From contig JAIQFQ010000014.1 in the NCBI GenBank assembly GCA_020073245.1, forward strand, positions 21,473 to 85,472: 64,000 bases of DNA. The letters are read 5' to 3'. How positions within the stretch are numbered: the first letter of the stretch is position 1; every line of letters starts with the position of its first letter. Shown one piece after another: positions 1 to 10,820 of this stretch. The position numbers were made by a program, and so were the translations under genes. Origin of the DNA: Terriglobia bacterium. Its GTDB lineage: Bacteria > Acidobacteriota > Thermoanaerobaculia > Thermoanaerobaculales > Thermoanaerobaculaceae. The notes under the pieces are model-generated. The model was not told where the DNA came from, did not search any database, and worked only from the letters and a program-made list of their open reading frames with translations.

Positions 1-792
1 GACGTCCTTCAACCCGAATTCGCCCTTGAGGTATACCGCGCACGGCAGGATCTTCTTGCGGTCGTTGACGATCGAGTCAACCATCTCGAACACGCCGGCG
101 GCGGGCGCGTAGTACGCCGAGCCGGTCTTGAGGAGCTTGACGATCTCGCCGCCGCCCTGCGCTGTGCGCTGCACGATCGCGTCGATGCGCTCCTTCGGCA
201 GCAACTCCGGCAGCGGGACGCCGCTCACCGTGGTGTAGCGCGGCAGCGGGACCATGCTGTCGCCGTGGCCGCCGAGCACCAGCGCGAAGACGCTCTCGGT
301 GGACACGTGCATCTCCATCGCGATGAAGGCGCGCATTCGCGCGGTGTCGAGGATGCCCGCCATCCCGAACACCCGCTCCCGCGGGAACCCGGACACCCGT
401 CGCGCAACCTCGCACATCACGTCGAGCGGGTTCGTCACCATGATGATGATCGAGTCCCGCGACTTGCGTACCGCTCGGGAGATGCACTCGGCCACGACCT
501 TGGCGTTGGCGTCCTGGAGGTCGTCACGGCTCATCCCGGGCTTGCGCGCGAGGCCCGCGGTCATCACGACGATGTCCGAGCCCTCGGTCGCGTCGTAGTC
601 GTTGGTGCCCACCAGCATGCAGTCGTGGTGTACGACCGGCGCCGCCTGGAAGAGGTCGAGTGCCTTCCCCTGGGGCACCCCCTCGATGACGTCCACCAGG
701 ACGACATCGCCCAAATGCCCCTCAGCGAGCCGGTGGGCGGTCGTGGCACCGACGTTGCCGGCGCCGATCACCGTGATCTTCGGCTTTCTCAT
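1..792 (-). CDS. mdh: Malate dehydrogenase (NAD), 5' part only
   Basis: Oxidises malate to oxaloacetate in the cytoplasm (TCA cycle). The 264 visible codons read from position 792 to the left edge, so the C-terminus is missing. Near the N-terminus is the Rossmann dinucleotide loop [10 protein letters not shown], followed by the substrate-loop region with [10 protein letters not shown], the ITNPLDV-like segment (MVTNPLDVM) and the catalytic-His segment [11 protein letters not shown]. These are typical of the LDH-like, homotetrameric MDH class. Two ATGs lie at 798 and 792; the second is chosen because a G-rich Shine-Dalgarno (AAGGGGGG) would touch the first but sits 6 nt before the second. It is transcribed divergently from the secreted protease gene. 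Lactate dehydrogenase is the main alternative; the [10 protein letters not shown] loop favours malate. Confidence 0.93.
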   Translation of the reverse strand, partial: MRKPKITVIGAGNVGATTAHRLAEGHLGDVVLVDVIEGVPQGKALDLFQAAPVVHHDCMLVGTNDYDATEGSDIVVMTAGLARKPGMSRDDLQDANAKVVAECISRAVRKSRDSIIIMVTNPLDVMCEVARRVSGFPRERVFGMAGILDTARMRAFIAMEMHVSTESVFALVLGGHGDSMVPLPRYTTVSGVPLPELLPKERIDAIVQRTAQGGGEIVKLLKTGSAYYAPAAGVFEMVDSIVNDRKKILPCAVYLKGEFGLKDV

Positions 793-820
793 CGCCATCC
801 CCCCTTGGTTGGTTTGCCTG

Positions 821-840
821 CGTTGCCCCGCAACGTTTCT
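821..840. promoter_or_regulatory. Inverted repeat in the mdh/protease divergent region
   Basis: CGTTGC, a CCC loop and GCAACG form a perfect 6-bp hairpin followed by TTTCT on the plus strand, about 30 bp upstream of the mdh start. It could be an operator for mdh. As a plus-strand terminator it has no visible gene to serve. The rest of 799-1114 shows no gene. Confidence 0.3.
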
Positions 841-1114
841 GACACGGGCGTTACGGTAGCACCGCACCGGTGAGACCTCAACCGTGCGTGCCATGTGCTT
901 CTGAGATCGGATTTCAAGTGTGCCGCTTTCGGTCCCGTGCCTGCCGGACCTCCCGACTGGAATCCGAAACTTCAGAAACGCACATAGATGGCGCCGGCAG
1001 ACCATGGCCAGCCCGAGGAGAAGGACGTAGATTGGCTGCGTCACCCGGATGTGAGGAAGCGGCTCGAGGGGCGGCGGGAGAAGGCGCAGCGGTCGGCATC
1101 TCAGGAGGATTCGA

Positions 1115-4100
1115 ATGAGCGGCCTCATGAAGGCCCATCGGTCCTTCCGTTCGAGTCTCGCGCTCGGTGGGGTGGTTGGCATGCTGACCGCGTTTTCCGG
1201 GGTCGCCAGGATCCCCTCGTCGGACGGCCCGGGGCGATTGGGTGCCGACCTGTTGGCTGGGTACACGTTTTCGGGTGGTGTGTACCTCGGGGAGGTCGGG
1301 GACACGTCGCACCCTCTGGCGCGGGTGATTGTGACGCTGTACTGCGGGTCGAACACGGTGCCCGAAGGGAGCACCGAGATCGGCCGCACCACCACCGACC
1401 GCAACGGCGCCTGGTCGCTGCTCGTCTCCACCGGCTGCGAGTTCTACTTCATCATCGAGACCGACCCCGACGGCACCACCTCGGTCGGGGCTTCCTCCAT
1501 CACCGGCACTGTCCTCGACGCCAACACCATCCGCTACGCCAGCCCGCGCGGCGAGGCCTTCCCTGGCAATAACTTCTTCGACTTCCGCCTTCCCACACCC
1601 ACCCCCACTCCCACGCCAGAGGTCGCGACCTTTGAGGGGGCGGTCTACGACGGGGCGGTGGGCGACCAGGGCCGTCCGGTCGCCGGGGTAACGGTCTCGC
1701 TCGGGTGCTCGAACAGCCCCGGGGTGCCGGGGACGCGGGTCGCCGTCACCACCACCGACCGCTCCGGGTGGTTCGGGCTTTCGTACGGCGGGGTGTGCGA
1801 GTTCTACAGCATCGTCGAGATCGATCCCCCCGGCTACACGTCGGCGGGCGCCACCTCGGTCGGCGGCGTGGTCGTGGATCCCAACTGGATCCGGTACGCC
1901 CTGCCACTTGGAGGCAAGACCCTTTCCGGCAACATGTTCTTCGACCGGTCCGGGGCCGGCCCCACCCCGACGCCGACCCTCACCCCGACCCCGACGCGAA
2001 CTCCGACCTCTACGCCGACGCCCACTCCCACACCAACCTCGCCGGCCGTCGTCTCGCTCACCCTGTGCGCGGTCGCGGACGCCACCATCGACCAGGGGTC
2101 GTCAGGGGCGAACCACGGCGGTGACCCGAACCTGGTTGTCGGTTACAAGGGCGGGAGCGAGCCCTTCGCCCAGCGCGCCCTGGTGCGGTTCGACCTCTCG
2201 CTCATCCCGTCGGGGGCGGTCGTCCAGAGCGCGGTGCTGCGGCTCGGGCTGACTGGGGCGGGCCCTGCGGGCAGTGTCCCGCTGGAGGTGTGGGCGGCCA
2301 GCCAGGGCTGGGACGAGATGACCGTCAGCTGGGCCAATCAGCCGGCGCTCACGACGCCGATGATCGCCTCGGTGCCGGTCGGCATCACGACACCCGACGT
2401 GGTGGCCTGGCAGGTGACCCAGTTGGTGCAGGAATGGATCGAGGGGCTGCGCCAGAACTTCGGCCTCGCGCTTACCGGGCCCACGGGCGGCAACGCCTGG
2501 AACCGCACCTTCGACTCCCGCCACTACCGCCCGTTCTGCCCGTCCCTCGACCTCACCGTCGTCCCCCACGGCGTGATCCCAACCCCGACACCCACGCCCA
2601 CCCCGACGCCGACGCCGACGCCAACCTCGCCATGCACGCAGCCCGAGACCGCCGGCTCGAGCTTTTCCACCGCCGCACCCATGGCCACCAACGTCGCCGT
2701 CCACGAGTACATCTGCCCCTCCGACGACGCCGACTGGTGGAAGCTCGCCTTGCAGGCCGGCCAACACCTCACAGTGTCGCTTTCGGATCTGCCCGCGGAC
2801 TACGACCTCTATCTCTTCAGCCCGAACAACGCGCTCGAGGCGAGCTCCGAGCAGTGGGGCTCCGCGAAGGGAGAGTCGTTCCACCGCGACATCTATCTCT
2901 CGGGGGAGTGGCGGATCATGGTGAAGGGGAAGGCCGCCGCCGAGTGGAGCGGCACCAAGCCGTACGCGCTGGAGGCCGACGCGTACTTCCCGTGCCCAGG
3001 TCCCGACGAAGCGGGTGACACCTTCGCGGCCGCCACGCCGATCCAGCCCAGCATCCCCCAGGGCGGCGCGATGAGGAAGATCAGCGGCACGATCTGCCCC
3101 AACGGCGACGTCGACTTCTACAAGTTCGCCGTCTCGGCCGGCACCTCGACCACGATCTCCGTTTCCCTGAGAAACCTGCCGGCCGACTACGACGTGATCC
3201 TGCGGCGGCCGGACGGTTCAGTCGCCGGATACTCCAGCAATGTCGGGATGGGCGACGAGGACATTGAGGCCGCCGCCGACGCCAGCGGCGAGTGGCGGGT
3301 GTCGGTATTCTCCCCTGCAAGCCAGGAGTACTCCAACCGGCCGTACGAGCTCGAGGCGAGCCTCACGGGCGCCGCCGATCTGACGGTCCAGGCGGTCGAG
3401 CTGGTGCAGGTCACGCAAGACGTCAACGGGACGATCCCGCTCATCGGCGACAAGGAGACGCTGGCGCGCGTCTATGTGGACGTTGGCCCGGTACCGGTCC
3501 CGGTCGACAACGTGTCCGTGGAACTCCACGGCTGGCGCGACTGCACAGGATGCACCCCGCTCCCCGGTTCGCCCCTCAAAGCGGGTCCGCAGGGCGTTCC
3601 GAAGCTCCTGCTCGTCGACAAGCGCCTCGACCGCAAGGACAGCTTCGACTTCTTCTTGCCCCCGTCGTGGCGCGCGCCCGGAACGGTCTCCCTGGAAGCC
3701 CGGGTGAACCCCGACAGGACCGTGCCTGAAACCGATTTCTCGAACAACAGCACCTTCAGGATGGGCCCCTTCTTGGGTGGTAACCCCGTCAACGTGTGTA
3801 TCGTGCCGGTCACCTACGCGGGCTTGACGCCATCGCTCTCCGACCCGAGGGTCGGCGCGATGCTCGCGTACCTGCGCGAGGTGTACCCGACCGCATCGGT
3901 GAAGCTCTGGGTCAAGCCCGGCGGGCCGCTCACCGGGACCTGGCAGCTTGCCGGCAACGCGTCGCCGTGCGGCGGCGGTTGGAAGACCCTCCTGACCGAT
4001 CTGTACGACGTCTACAACTCGTGGGGGAACCGACCCGACAACGCGTTCGTGTACGGCATCATCGAGACCAACAGCCCGCTCTCGGCCGCCGGGTGCGGTT

Positions 4101-5587
4101 TCCCTGCCGGCTACCCCGCCTCGGCCGGGATTCTGGGGCTTGGCCACGTCCTGGCGCACGAGGTCGGCCACAACTTCGGGCTGCTGCACGCCCCGGCCGG
4201 CATCGATCCCAAGGACCAGAACGTGGACCAGAACTGGCCGCAAACCACGAACCCGGGTGGGATCATCGGCGAGGTGGGGATCAACGCCGTCAACGGCGAG
4301 CTCTTCAAGCCGACGAGCACATGGGACGTGATGGGCTACTGGGGGCCGTGCTGGCTTTCGCCCTACAACTACAAGTACCTGATGGGGAAGCTCGTCCCCG
4401 GCATCAAGACGAAGGCGACAGGCTCCGACGTACCGCATCTGATCGCGACCGGTGTCGTCGAGGACGGCATGATCGAGCTCCCCGCCCCGTTCTGGGTCGA
4501 GCCGCGGCCGGCCGGTTCAAACGACGGCGCCGGCTCGGGCTCGTTCACCCTCGAGCTCCAGGACGACGCCGGTCGGGTGCTGTCCGTCCGGAGCTTCGAC
4601 CCCACCAATAGGTTCGAGGAAAACGACCCCGACAACGGCATGTTCAGCGAGACCATGCCCTTCCCGCCGTCGACCTCTCGGATCGTGTTTCGGCGCAACG
4701 GCGGTCTCCTTCGCACCGTGTCGGTGTCGCCGCACGCGCCCAGGGTGGCCGTGCTCGCTCCCAACGGGGGCGAGACGCTCCCCGAGTCCGGCCCCTTCAC
4801 CGTGCGCTGGCACGCCGACGATGCCGACGGCGATCCTCTGGTCGCCAGGGTCCTGTTCTCGGGCGACGGGGGCGCGACCTGGCAGCCGCTGGCGGTCCGC
4901 GTGGCCTCCGACCACGTGGACGTCGATGCGGCCTCGCTGGGGCGTGCGGCGCACGCTTTGGTCAGGGTGGACGTGAGCGACGGGGTGAACACGGCATCGG
5001 ACGTCAGCGACGCGCCGTTCTTCGTCCCCGGGACGGGCCCGGTAACGATCGTTCTGGCACCCCGCGACGGATCACACGTGCGGGCCGGCGCGCCCGTGGT
5101 TCTTTCGGGGCTCGCCACCGATCTCCTGGGCGGCCCGGTGTCCGATGAGGCCCTCTCGTGGTCGTCCGAAGGGGGAACACCTCTCGGCACCGGAAGCGCC
5201 CTCACGGCGCAGGAACTTGGTTGCGGGGACCATGTGATCACGCTCTCCGCTCGCGGGCCCGAAGGCAGCCAGGCCGCGGCCACCGTCGCCGTGACTGAGT
5301 GCTGCTATCAGGCGTCTCCGGAGGCTGCCGACGTCGGCCCCGAGGGAGGGATCGCGACCATCGCCGTCACGTGCCGCGGGACGGGCTGCGCGTGGACCGC
5401 GGTCAGCTCCGCCGAGTGGGTCACGATTGCCGACGGGGCCGCCGGTCTCGGCGACGGAACGGTGCACGTCGCCGTGGCTCGCAACATGAATTCGGCCAGT
5501 CGCTTTGCCACGGTGCAGATCGCAGACACCACGGTGATGGTGGCGCAGGGCGGTGCGGCGCGGAGGGTCCGCCGGCACGTTCGTTGA
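1115..5587 (+). CDS. Large secreted multidomain metzincin-type protein
   Basis: Predicted secreted protein of 1490 residues; substrate unknown. ATG follows AGGAGG by 6 nt. A short basic N-terminus and hydrophobic stretch (about 8-30) act as signal peptide. Two related Cna-B/SdrD-like modules (about 45-155 and 170-285) are separated by Pro-Thr linkers. A DNRLRE/CBM96-like domain comes next (about 317-485; RALVRFDLS and VSWANQPA motifs), another PT linker, then two bacterial pre-peptidase C-terminal domains (about 507-630 and 632-750), and a CARDB-like domain ending TDFSNNS. The protease segment has zinc site [11 protein letters not shown] (1015-1025) and a Met-turn candidate DVMGYW (M1073), so HExxHxxGxxH is complete. 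Later come an Ig-like segment beginning APNGGETLP and a C-terminal BACON-like domain ([17 protein letters not shown]). No sorting signal is obvious at the C-terminus. Monocistronic; a terminator follows. Confidence 0.85.
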   Translation: MSGLMKAHRSFRSSLALGGVVGMLTAFSGVARIPSSDGPGRLGADLLAGYTFSGGVYLGEVGDTSHPLARVIVTLYCGSNTVPEGSTEIGRTTTDRNGAWSLLVSTGCEFYFIIETDPDGTTSVGASSITGTVLDANTIRYASPRGEAFPGNNFFDFRLPTPTPTPTPEVATFEGAVYDGAVGDQGRPVAGVTVSLGCSNSPGVPGTRVAVTTTDRSGWFGLSYGGVCEFYSIVEIDPPGYTSAGATSVGGVVVDPNWIRYALPLGGKTLSGNMFFDRSGAGPTPTPTLTPTPTRTPTSTPTPTPTPTSPAVVSLTLCAVADATIDQGSSGANHGGDPNLVVGYKGGSEPFAQRALVRFDLSLIPSGAVVQSAVLRLGLTGAGPAGSVPLEVWAASQGWDEMTVSWANQPALTTPMIASVPVGITTPDVVAWQVTQLVQEWIEGLRQNFGLALTGPTGGNAWNRTFDSRHYRPFCPSLDLTVVPHGVIPTPTPTPTPTPTPTPTSPCTQPETAGSSFSTAAPMATNVAVHEYICPSDDADWWKLALQAGQHLTVSLSDLPADYDLYLFSPNNALEASSEQWGSAKGESFHRDIYLSGEWRIMVKGKAAAEWSGTKPYALEADAYFPCPGPDEAGDTFAAATPIQPSIPQGGAMRKISGTICPNGDVDFYKFAVSAGTSTTISVSLRNLPADYDVILRRPDGSVAGYSSNVGMGDEDIEAAADASGEWRVSVFSPASQEYSNRPYELEASLTGAADLTVQAVELVQVTQDVNGTIPLIGDKETLARVYVDVGPVPVPVDNVSVELHGWRDCTGCTPLPGSPLKAGPQGVPKLLLVDKRLDRKDSFDFFLPPSWRAPGTVSLEARVNPDRTVPETDFSNNSTFRMGPFLGGNPVNVCIVPVTYAGLTPSLSDPRVGAMLAYLREVYPTASVKLWVKPGGPLTGTWQLAGNASPCGGGWKTLLTDLYDVYNSWGNRPDNAFVYGIIETNSPLSAAGCGFPAGYPASAGILGLGHVLAHEVGHNFGLLHAPAGIDPKDQNVDQNWPQTTNPGGIIGEVGINAVNGELFKPTSTWDVMGYWGPCWLSPYNYKYLMGKLVPGIKTKATGSDVPHLIATGVVEDGMIELPAPFWVEPRPAGSNDGAGSGSFTLELQDDAGRVLSVRSFDPTNRFEENDPDNGMFSETMPFPPSTSRIVFRRNGGLLRTVSVSPHAPRVAVLAPNGGETLPESGPFTVRWHADDADGDPLVARVLFSGDGGATWQPLAVRVASDHVDVDAASLGRAAHALVRVDVSDGVNTASDVSDAPFFVPGTGPVTIVLAPRDGSHVRAGAPVVLSGLATDLLGGPVSDEALSWSSEGGTPLGTGSALTAQELGCGDHVITLSARGPEGSQAAATVAVTECCYQASPEAADVGPEGGIATIAVTCRGTGCAWTAVSSAEWVTIADGAAGLGDGTVHVAVARNMNSASRFATVQIADTTVMVAQGGAARRVRRHVR

Positions 5588-5666
5588 CGACCAGCCGAAG
5601 GGGATCAGCGGAGTTGCATCGGGCCCAAGAATGAGGTATAAAAGTGCGGTTGCTGCTTTCGACAAG

Positions 5667-5695
5667 AAAGTGGGACTCCGGTCCCACTTTTTTTT
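5667..5695 (+). terminator. Intrinsic terminator between protease gene and rimP
   Basis: A 10-bp stem AAAGTGGGAC / GTCCCACTTT with TCCG loop is followed by five more T's. It lies 80 bp after the protease stop and ends only 2 nt before the rimP Shine-Dalgarno (GGAGG at 5697). It probably ends the protease transcript. Because it abuts the rimP ribosome site, it could also act as a leader attenuator if the operon promoter lies upstream; no clear promoter was found between it and rimP. Confidence 0.85.
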
Positions 5696-5712
5696 CGGAG
5701 GCAAAAGAGACG

Positions 5713-6213
5713 ATGGCGCGCCTATCTGAGGACCTCGTAGGCCGGCTCGAACGCCTCGCCTCGAGCGAGGGGCTGGAGCTTCTGGCCGTCGACGTGGGCG
5801 GCACCGCCCGCAGGCCTGTGGTCCGCCTGATCCTCGACCGGGAGAAGGGCGGGGTCTCGCTCGCGGATTGCGAATCAATCTCGCGGCAGGCGAGCGTGCT
5901 CCTCGACGTGTACGACCCGTTTCCGGCGGCGTTCACCCTCGAGGTTTCGTCTCCGGGGATCGAGCGGAAGTTCTACAAAGACAACGATTTCGCTCGATTT
6001 GCAGGGAGTGCGGTCCGGGTGCGCATGAGGCCGACCTGGCCGGCGCCTCGGGTCATCGAGGGAGTTCTGGAAGGCCGCACCGACGGCGTGATCCGGGTGC
6101 GCGACCGTGCCGGGGCCGCCCACGAGCTGCCCGAGCCGGAGGTGTTCGAGACGAGGCTCGCCCCGCATCTCGAGGAAGACGAGAAGAAACCGAAGCATCG
6201 GGGAAGGATGTAG
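5713..6213 (+). CDS. rimP: Ribosome maturation factor RimP
   Basis: Cytoplasmic factor for 30S subunit maturation; 166 residues, usual size. The N-terminal alpha/beta domain carries LELLAVDVGG and the family segment DPFPAAFTLEVSSPGIERKF; a C-terminal Sm-like beta domain follows, with a charged tail. The start MARLSEDL is placed at 5713 behind GGAGG; an upstream in-frame start would run through the terminator hairpin and is rejected. It is the first gene of the rimP-nusA-infB-ylxP-rbfA-nrnA-truB-rpsO-pnp run, with nusA beginning 3 nt after its stop, so cotranscription is very likely. Confidence 0.96.
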   Translation: MARLSEDLVGRLERLASSEGLELLAVDVGGTARRPVVRLILDREKGGVSLADCESISRQASVLLDVYDPFPAAFTLEVSSPGIERKFYKDNDFARFAGSAVRVRMRPTWPAPRVIEGVLEGRTDGVIRVRDRAGAAHELPEPEVFETRLAPHLEEDEKKPKHRGRM

Positions 6214-6216
6214 GCG

Positions 6217-7656
6217 ATGAAGATGGAACTCGGCAACCTGATTCGTCAGGTCTCCCATGAGCGGGAGATCGAACCGGAGCGCCTGGTCGTCGCGCTCGAG
6301 GATGCGATCTCGCAGGCGGCGAGGAAGCATTACCACGAGCGCGGCGTCCGCACCCACATCGACCTGGAATCGGGCGAGATGACGTCGTTCAGGGTTCGCA
6401 CGGTGGTCGCCACGCCCGAAGAGGTCACCGACCCCACAGGCGAGATGCTCCTGGAAGAGGCCAGAGAGATCGACCCGAAGGCCGAGGTCGGCTCCGAGAT
6501 CGTGCTCGGCGAGCTGGACACCGCCTCGCTCGGTCGCATCGCTGCCCAGGCCGCCCGTCAGATGCTGTTCCAGCGCGTACGCGAGGCCGAGCGCGACAAC
6601 ATCTACAACGAGTACATCGGCAAGCTGGGTGAGCTCGTCAACGGGATCGTCAAACGGTTCGAGCGGGGCGACATCGTGATCGAACTCGGGCGGACCGAGG
6701 GCGTGGTCACGCGCCAGCATCAGGTGAGGCACGAGCGCTACAGCCAGGGCGACCGCATCCGGGCGGTCATCGTGGACGTGACCAAGGACGCCAACAAGCC
6801 CCAGGTCGTGCTCTCCCGCACCGCCCCCCAGCTCCTCATCAAGCTGCTCGAGATGGAGGTCCCCGAGATTTACGACGGGACGGTCATCGTCAAGGGGTGT
6901 GTGCGCGAGCCCGGCGAGCGTGCCAAGGTGGCGGTCGCCTCTCGCGATCGTGACGTGGATCCGGTCGGCGCCTGCGTCGGCATGAAGGGATCGCGCGTGC
7001 AGGCGATCATGCGCGAGTTGAAGGGCGAGAAGGTCGACATCATCCCCTACAACTCCGACATCGTTACGTTCGCCCAGAACGCTCTGGCGCCGGCGAAGAT
7101 CAACCGCGTTGCCCTGCGCGAGCAGTCCACGAAGATCCCGATCACCGACACCGAGGGCAACCCGGCGCTCGACGAGACCGGCGTGCCTCTGATCCACGAA
7201 CGCAATGAGACGGTCCTCGACGTGATCGTGTCGGACGAGCAACTCTCGCTCGCGATCGGCAAGCGTGGGCAGAACGTGCGCCTGGCCTCGCGCCTCCTCG
7301 GTTGCCGGATCGAGATCAAGAGCGAGGAGGCCGTGAAGGACGAGGTCGCCGCGGCTCTTGCCGCGATGCTGCGCCAGGTGGAGGGTGTTACGGAGGAGGT
7401 TCCGGCGGAAGCCGAAACGGCCGCCGCGCCCATCGACTACGATACACACCTGCCGCTCGAGGAAGTGTCGGGGATCTCCGACAAGATGCGCGAGCGCCTC
7501 CTGGAGCACGGGTATTCGCACGCCGGCGCGCTCGCCGTCGCAGACCCCGAAAAGCTGATGGAAATCCCGGGAATCGGGCCTCATTCCGCTGCCAAGCTGA
7601 TAGCAGCGGCGAAGACGGCGCTCGCGGCGCAAACCCCCGCGGGCCCCGAGGAGTAG
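6217..7656 (+). CDS. nusA: Transcription termination/antitermination factor NusA
   Basis: Binds RNA polymerase and nascent RNA and modulates pausing, termination and antitermination. Domains in order: NusA N-terminal domain (1 to about 125), S1 (about 135-200), two KH domains (about 205-370), then a C-terminal helix-hairpin-helix pair (about 415-475, with the segment IPGIGPHSAAKLI). KH2 keeps LAIGKRGQNVRLASRL. An acidic insertion of roughly 27 residues (about 308-335, including ITDTEGNPALDETG) separates the first KH domain from KH2 and is absent from the E. coli and B. subtilis proteins as I recall them. Length 479. It starts 3 nt after rimP; infB follows 3 nt after its stop. Confidence 0.97.
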   Translation: MKMELGNLIRQVSHEREIEPERLVVALEDAISQAARKHYHERGVRTHIDLESGEMTSFRVRTVVATPEEVTDPTGEMLLEEAREIDPKAEVGSEIVLGELDTASLGRIAAQAARQMLFQRVREAERDNIYNEYIGKLGELVNGIVKRFERGDIVIELGRTEGVVTRQHQVRHERYSQGDRIRAVIVDVTKDANKPQVVLSRTAPQLLIKLLEMEVPEIYDGTVIVKGCVREPGERAKVAVASRDRDVDPVGACVGMKGSRVQAIMRELKGEKVDIIPYNSDIVTFAQNALAPAKINRVALREQSTKIPITDTEGNPALDETGVPLIHERNETVLDVIVSDEQLSLAIGKRGQNVRLASRLLGCRIEIKSEEAVKDEVAAALAAMLRQVEGVTEEVPAEAETAAAPIDYDTHLPLEEVSGISDKMRERLLEHGYSHAGALAVADPEKLMEIPGIGPHSAAKLIAAAKTALAAQTPAGPEE

Positions 7657-7659
7657 AGC

Positions 7660-10449
7660 ATGCCGCAGGTGTTTCGTGTCGGCGATCTCGCCCAGCAGAT
7701 GGGCGTCACGGTCGAGGAGCTGATCTTCAAGCTGCGCTCCATCGGCGTCGACGTCACCAGTGCGGACCATACGCTCGATCTGTCGACGGTGCGCGACATC
7801 ATCACCGGGCAGACACTCGTTCGTCGCCCGCGTGAGGTCATCGTGCGCCAGGGGACCCAGGGCGCGGAAGACAAGCACAAGGCCCCGGCCCCGACGTTGG
7901 AGCGCCCCAAGCGGAGGCGTCCGGGACGTCGCGCGGTGGGTCTCGACGAGGAGCTGCCCGACGAGGTTCCCAACCTTGCCGCGATGGCGCTTCCCGCCTC
8001 GGCCAAGCCCGCCGCCAAGTCGGTGGAGGAGGCGGAGCCGACCGAGCCGATGGGCCCGGTTCCCGTTGCCGGAGCCGCACCTGAGGAGGCCCTAACGTCA
8101 GTTCCTCCCGTGGAGGAGGCTCCGGCGCCGCCACCCGAGCCCAAGCCGGCGAAGCTCACCAAGGGAGCGAAGGCCGGAAAGGCACCCAAGGCCGAGGCCC
8201 CCGCGAAGGCCGCCGAGCCCGAGGCCGTTCCTGAGGCGGCGCCCGCACCAGCGGCGGAACTCGCGCCGGTGCCTCACGCCGCCAAGCGGAAGACAGCCGC
8301 GGTCCGCGAGACCGCAAAACCGGCCAAGAAGGGCGCCAAGACGCCGCTCGAGTCGCAGCTGCGAGAGCTGTCCGACGACGAGGTACGCCAAAGGATCCTC
8401 GCCGCCAAGCAGGCAGCTGCAATCAAACCGGCCGAGAAGGCCGCGGCCCCTACAGGGCGCGGAAAGTCCTCGCGCAAGGCGAAGGCAGCCGCGGATGCCG
8501 ACGAGATTCGCGACCTGCTCGCCAAGTTCGAGGAATCCAAAGTCCGGGCGGCAGCCGAAGGCGCGGCCACTCCCCGCCCCCCGATGCCGATGGGCGGACG
8601 CGGAAAGCCGACGCACCGCCCGAAGCGCGAGCGCGGCGAGGCCCCGGTTGAGGTGCGCGCCGTCACCGTCGCTTTCCGCGACGGTCTGAAGCCCGAAGGA
8701 CCCGTCTACCTCTCCGAGGCCGTGACGGTCCGCGAGCTGGCGGAGAAGCTCAACGTGCTCGTCAAGGACCTCATGGCATACCTGATCTTCAAGAAGATCT
8801 TCGTGACCGCCAACCAGGCCCTCCCGCAGGAACTGGCCGAGAAGATCTGCGAAGAGCTCGGCGTGGAGGCGATGGTCGTCAGCTTCGAGGAGGAGATCGA
8901 CCTGCAGCAGGAGGAGGCGGCGGAGACCACGGCAAAGGCGGAACTGCGACCACCGGTCGTCACGGTCATGGGTCACGTGGACCACGGGAAGACGTCGCTG
9001 CTCGACGCAATTCGTTCGACGCGCGTCGCGGCCGGTGAGGCCGGAGGGATCACGCAGCACATCGGCGCCTCCCGTATCGTCCACAACGGCAGGCCGATCG
9101 TCTTCATCGACACGCCTGGTCACGAGGCGTTCACGCAGATGCGCGCCCGCGGCGCAAAGGTGACCGACCTCGTCGTGCTGGTCGTGGCCGCTGACGATGG
9201 CGTCATGCCGCAGACCGTTGAGGCGATCAACCACGCTCGTGCGGCTCACGTCCCGCTGGTCGTCGCGATCAACAAGATCGACAAGCCGAACGCCAACCCC
9301 GAGCGCGTCAAGCAGGAACTCGCCCAGGAGGGCGTGCTGCTCGAGGGGTGGGGCGGCGAGACACCGGTGGTCCACGTCTCGGCCACGAAGGGGCAAGGGA
9401 TCGAAGAGCTTCTCGAAGTGATCCTCCTGGTCGCGGAAATGGCCGACCTCAAGGCGGTCCGCGAGGGGATGGCCCGCGGCACGGTGATCGAGGCGCGCAA
9501 GGAGCGCGGCCGCGGGGTGGTGGCCACCGTCCTCGTCCAACAGGGGACGCTCGCGCAGGGCGACTACTTCTTTGCGGGCGCCACCTACGGCCGGGTCCGG
9601 GCGATGCTGGACACGGCCCGCAAGCCGGTGCGCTCCGCCGGGGCGTCCGAAGCGGTCGAGATCATGGGCCTGGACGACATCCCGGAGGCGGGCGACACAT
9701 TCCAGGTGGTCGAAGACGAGGGCCGCGCCCGCGAAGTTGCCGGGTACCGTCAGGCAAAGCAGCGTGAGGAGCAGATGGCCGGCAGCCATAAGGTCACCCT
9801 CGAGGGCCTGATGGACAAGATCAAGAGCGACGAGGTCAAGGCGCTCAACGTGGTCCTCAAGGCCGACGTCCAGGGTTCCGTCGAGGTGCTCCGCGAAACG
9901 CTCGCGAAGCTTTCGACCGAGGAGGTGGCGATCAACGTCATCCACGCCTCCGCCGGGGCCATTACCGCCAACGACATCCTGCTGGCATCCGCCTCCCAGG
10001 CGATCGTCATCGGCTTCAACGTGCGTCCGGAACGGTCCGCCAAGGAGCTCGCGGAGCGCGAGAAGGTGGACGTCCGGCTCTACTCCATCATCTACAACCT
10101 CATGGAGGAGTTACAGAAGGCGATGGTGGGCATGCTGAAGCCCACCTACAAGGAGGAGGAACTGGGCCGCGCCGAGGTGCGGGAGGTGTTCAAGGTGTCG
10201 AAGGTCGGCACGGTTGCCGGCTGTATGGTCCTCGACGGCACGATCCTTCGCACTGCCAAGGCCCGGTTGCTGCGGGACAACGTCGTGATCTGGGACGGCA
10301 ACTTGTCCTCCTTGAAGCGTTTCAAGGACGACGTCTCCGAGGTGAAGAACGGTTTCGAGTGCGGCATTGGGCTCGAGAAGTACCACGACATCAAGCTGGG
10401 CGACGTCATCGAGGCCTACCGCACGGTGGAAGTGATTCGCGAGGCGTGA
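7660..10449 (+). CDS. infB: Translation initiation factor IF-2
   Basis: GTPase that places initiator tRNA on the 30S subunit. 929 residues. An IF2 N-domain (1-55) is followed by a long Ala/Pro/Lys-rich linker (about 60-330) and a second IF2 N-domain (about 345-400). The G domain starts near 433 with P-loop GHVDHGKT (438-445), switch [10 protein letters not shown] and NKID; domains II, III and IV follow. The linker is low-complexity but in frame, and the length is normal for IF-2 with a long N-terminal extension. The GAGGAG overlapping the nusA stop serves as ribosome site. Confidence 0.98.
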   Translation: MPQVFRVGDLAQQMGVTVEELIFKLRSIGVDVTSADHTLDLSTVRDIITGQTLVRRPREVIVRQGTQGAEDKHKAPAPTLERPKRRRPGRRAVGLDEELPDEVPNLAAMALPASAKPAAKSVEEAEPTEPMGPVPVAGAAPEEALTSVPPVEEAPAPPPEPKPAKLTKGAKAGKAPKAEAPAKAAEPEAVPEAAPAPAAELAPVPHAAKRKTAAVRETAKPAKKGAKTPLESQLRELSDDEVRQRILAAKQAAAIKPAEKAAAPTGRGKSSRKAKAAADADEIRDLLAKFEESKVRAAAEGAATPRPPMPMGGRGKPTHRPKRERGEAPVEVRAVTVAFRDGLKPEGPVYLSEAVTVRELAEKLNVLVKDLMAYLIFKKIFVTANQALPQELAEKICEELGVEAMVVSFEEEIDLQQEEAAETTAKAELRPPVVTVMGHVDHGKTSLLDAIRSTRVAAGEAGGITQHIGASRIVHNGRPIVFIDTPGHEAFTQMRARGAKVTDLVVLVVAADDGVMPQTVEAINHARAAHVPLVVAINKIDKPNANPERVKQELAQEGVLLEGWGGETPVVHVSATKGQGIEELLEVILLVAEMADLKAVREGMARGTVIEARKERGRGVVATVLVQQGTLAQGDYFFAGATYGRVRAMLDTARKPVRSAGASEAVEIMGLDDIPEAGDTFQVVEDEGRAREVAGYRQAKQREEQMAGSHKVTLEGLMDKIKSDEVKALNVVLKADVQGSVEVLRETLAKLSTEEVAINVIHASAGAITANDILLASASQAIVIGFNVRPERSAKELAEREKVDVRLYSIIYNLMEELQKAMVGMLKPTYKEEELGRAEVREVFKVSKVGTVAGCMVLDGTILRTAKARLLRDNVVIWDGNLSSLKRFKDDVSEVKNGFECGIGLEKYHDIKLGDVIEAYRTVEVIREA

Positions 10450-10455
10450 TGAGAA

Positions 10456-10501
10456 GCCGGGGTCCGGGGTCCAGGGTCCGGGGTTCGATGGAGACCCGGG
10501 G
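10456..10501 (+). repeat. GGGGTCC short-word repeat between infB and ylxP
   Basis: Fills nearly the whole 52-bp spacer. The word GGGGTCC or AGGGTCC is repeated three times, then CCGGGGT pairs with a later ACCCGGG around a short loop, so the stretch can fold. The same word occurs inside the 3' end of rbfA (11163-11210). Confidence 0.7.
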
Positions 10502-10810
10502 ATGAGCGGAAAACCGCCTCTGTTCGTGGCCGTCGCACAGGTGGAGTTGCACCTGCCGGGGGCCCGCAGCCTCAAGGACAAGCGGCAGGACGTTCGTTCG
10601 CTGATCGAGCGCCTGCGGCACCGCCTCGCCGTCCTGGTCGTCGAGAGCGACCACCAGGAGCTGCACCAGAGGGCAGCGCTGGCGGTGAGCGCAATGGCCA
10701 CCGACGCCGAGGCGGCGCGCGGCACGGCGGCTCGCGCCCTGGATCTGGTTCACCAGAGCTTCCCGGGCGTCGTCCTCGACGAGAGCGTCGAGGTCGTTCA
10801 GGTCCGCTAG
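10502..10810 (+). CDS. ylxP: DUF503 / YlxP-like protein
   Basis: Small (102 residues) ferredoxin-fold-like protein of the DUF503 family, found beside infB and rbfA in many bacteria; thought to act with ribosome assembly, exact role unsettled. The family signature HLPGARSLKDKR lies near the N-terminus, followed by an alternating beta/alpha pattern and the C-terminal strand VLDESVEVVQ. ATG at 10502, 10 nt before rbfA on its distal side. Confidence 0.88.
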   Translation: MSGKPPLFVAVAQVELHLPGARSLKDKRQDVRSLIERLRHRLAVLVVESDHQELHQRAALAVSAMATDAEAARGTAARALDLVHQSFPGVVLDESVEVVQVR

Positions 10811-10820
10811 GGGGTGGAAG

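Noticed and set aside
1592..2630. Repeated ACCCC/CCGAC units as a possible CRISPR or minisatellite
   Set aside because: They encode Pro-Thr linkers in frame; no spacer structure.
5875..7878. A 667-codon minus-strand open frame across nusA
   Set aside because: Antisense shadow of nusA/infB with the codon bias of a complement; no domain.
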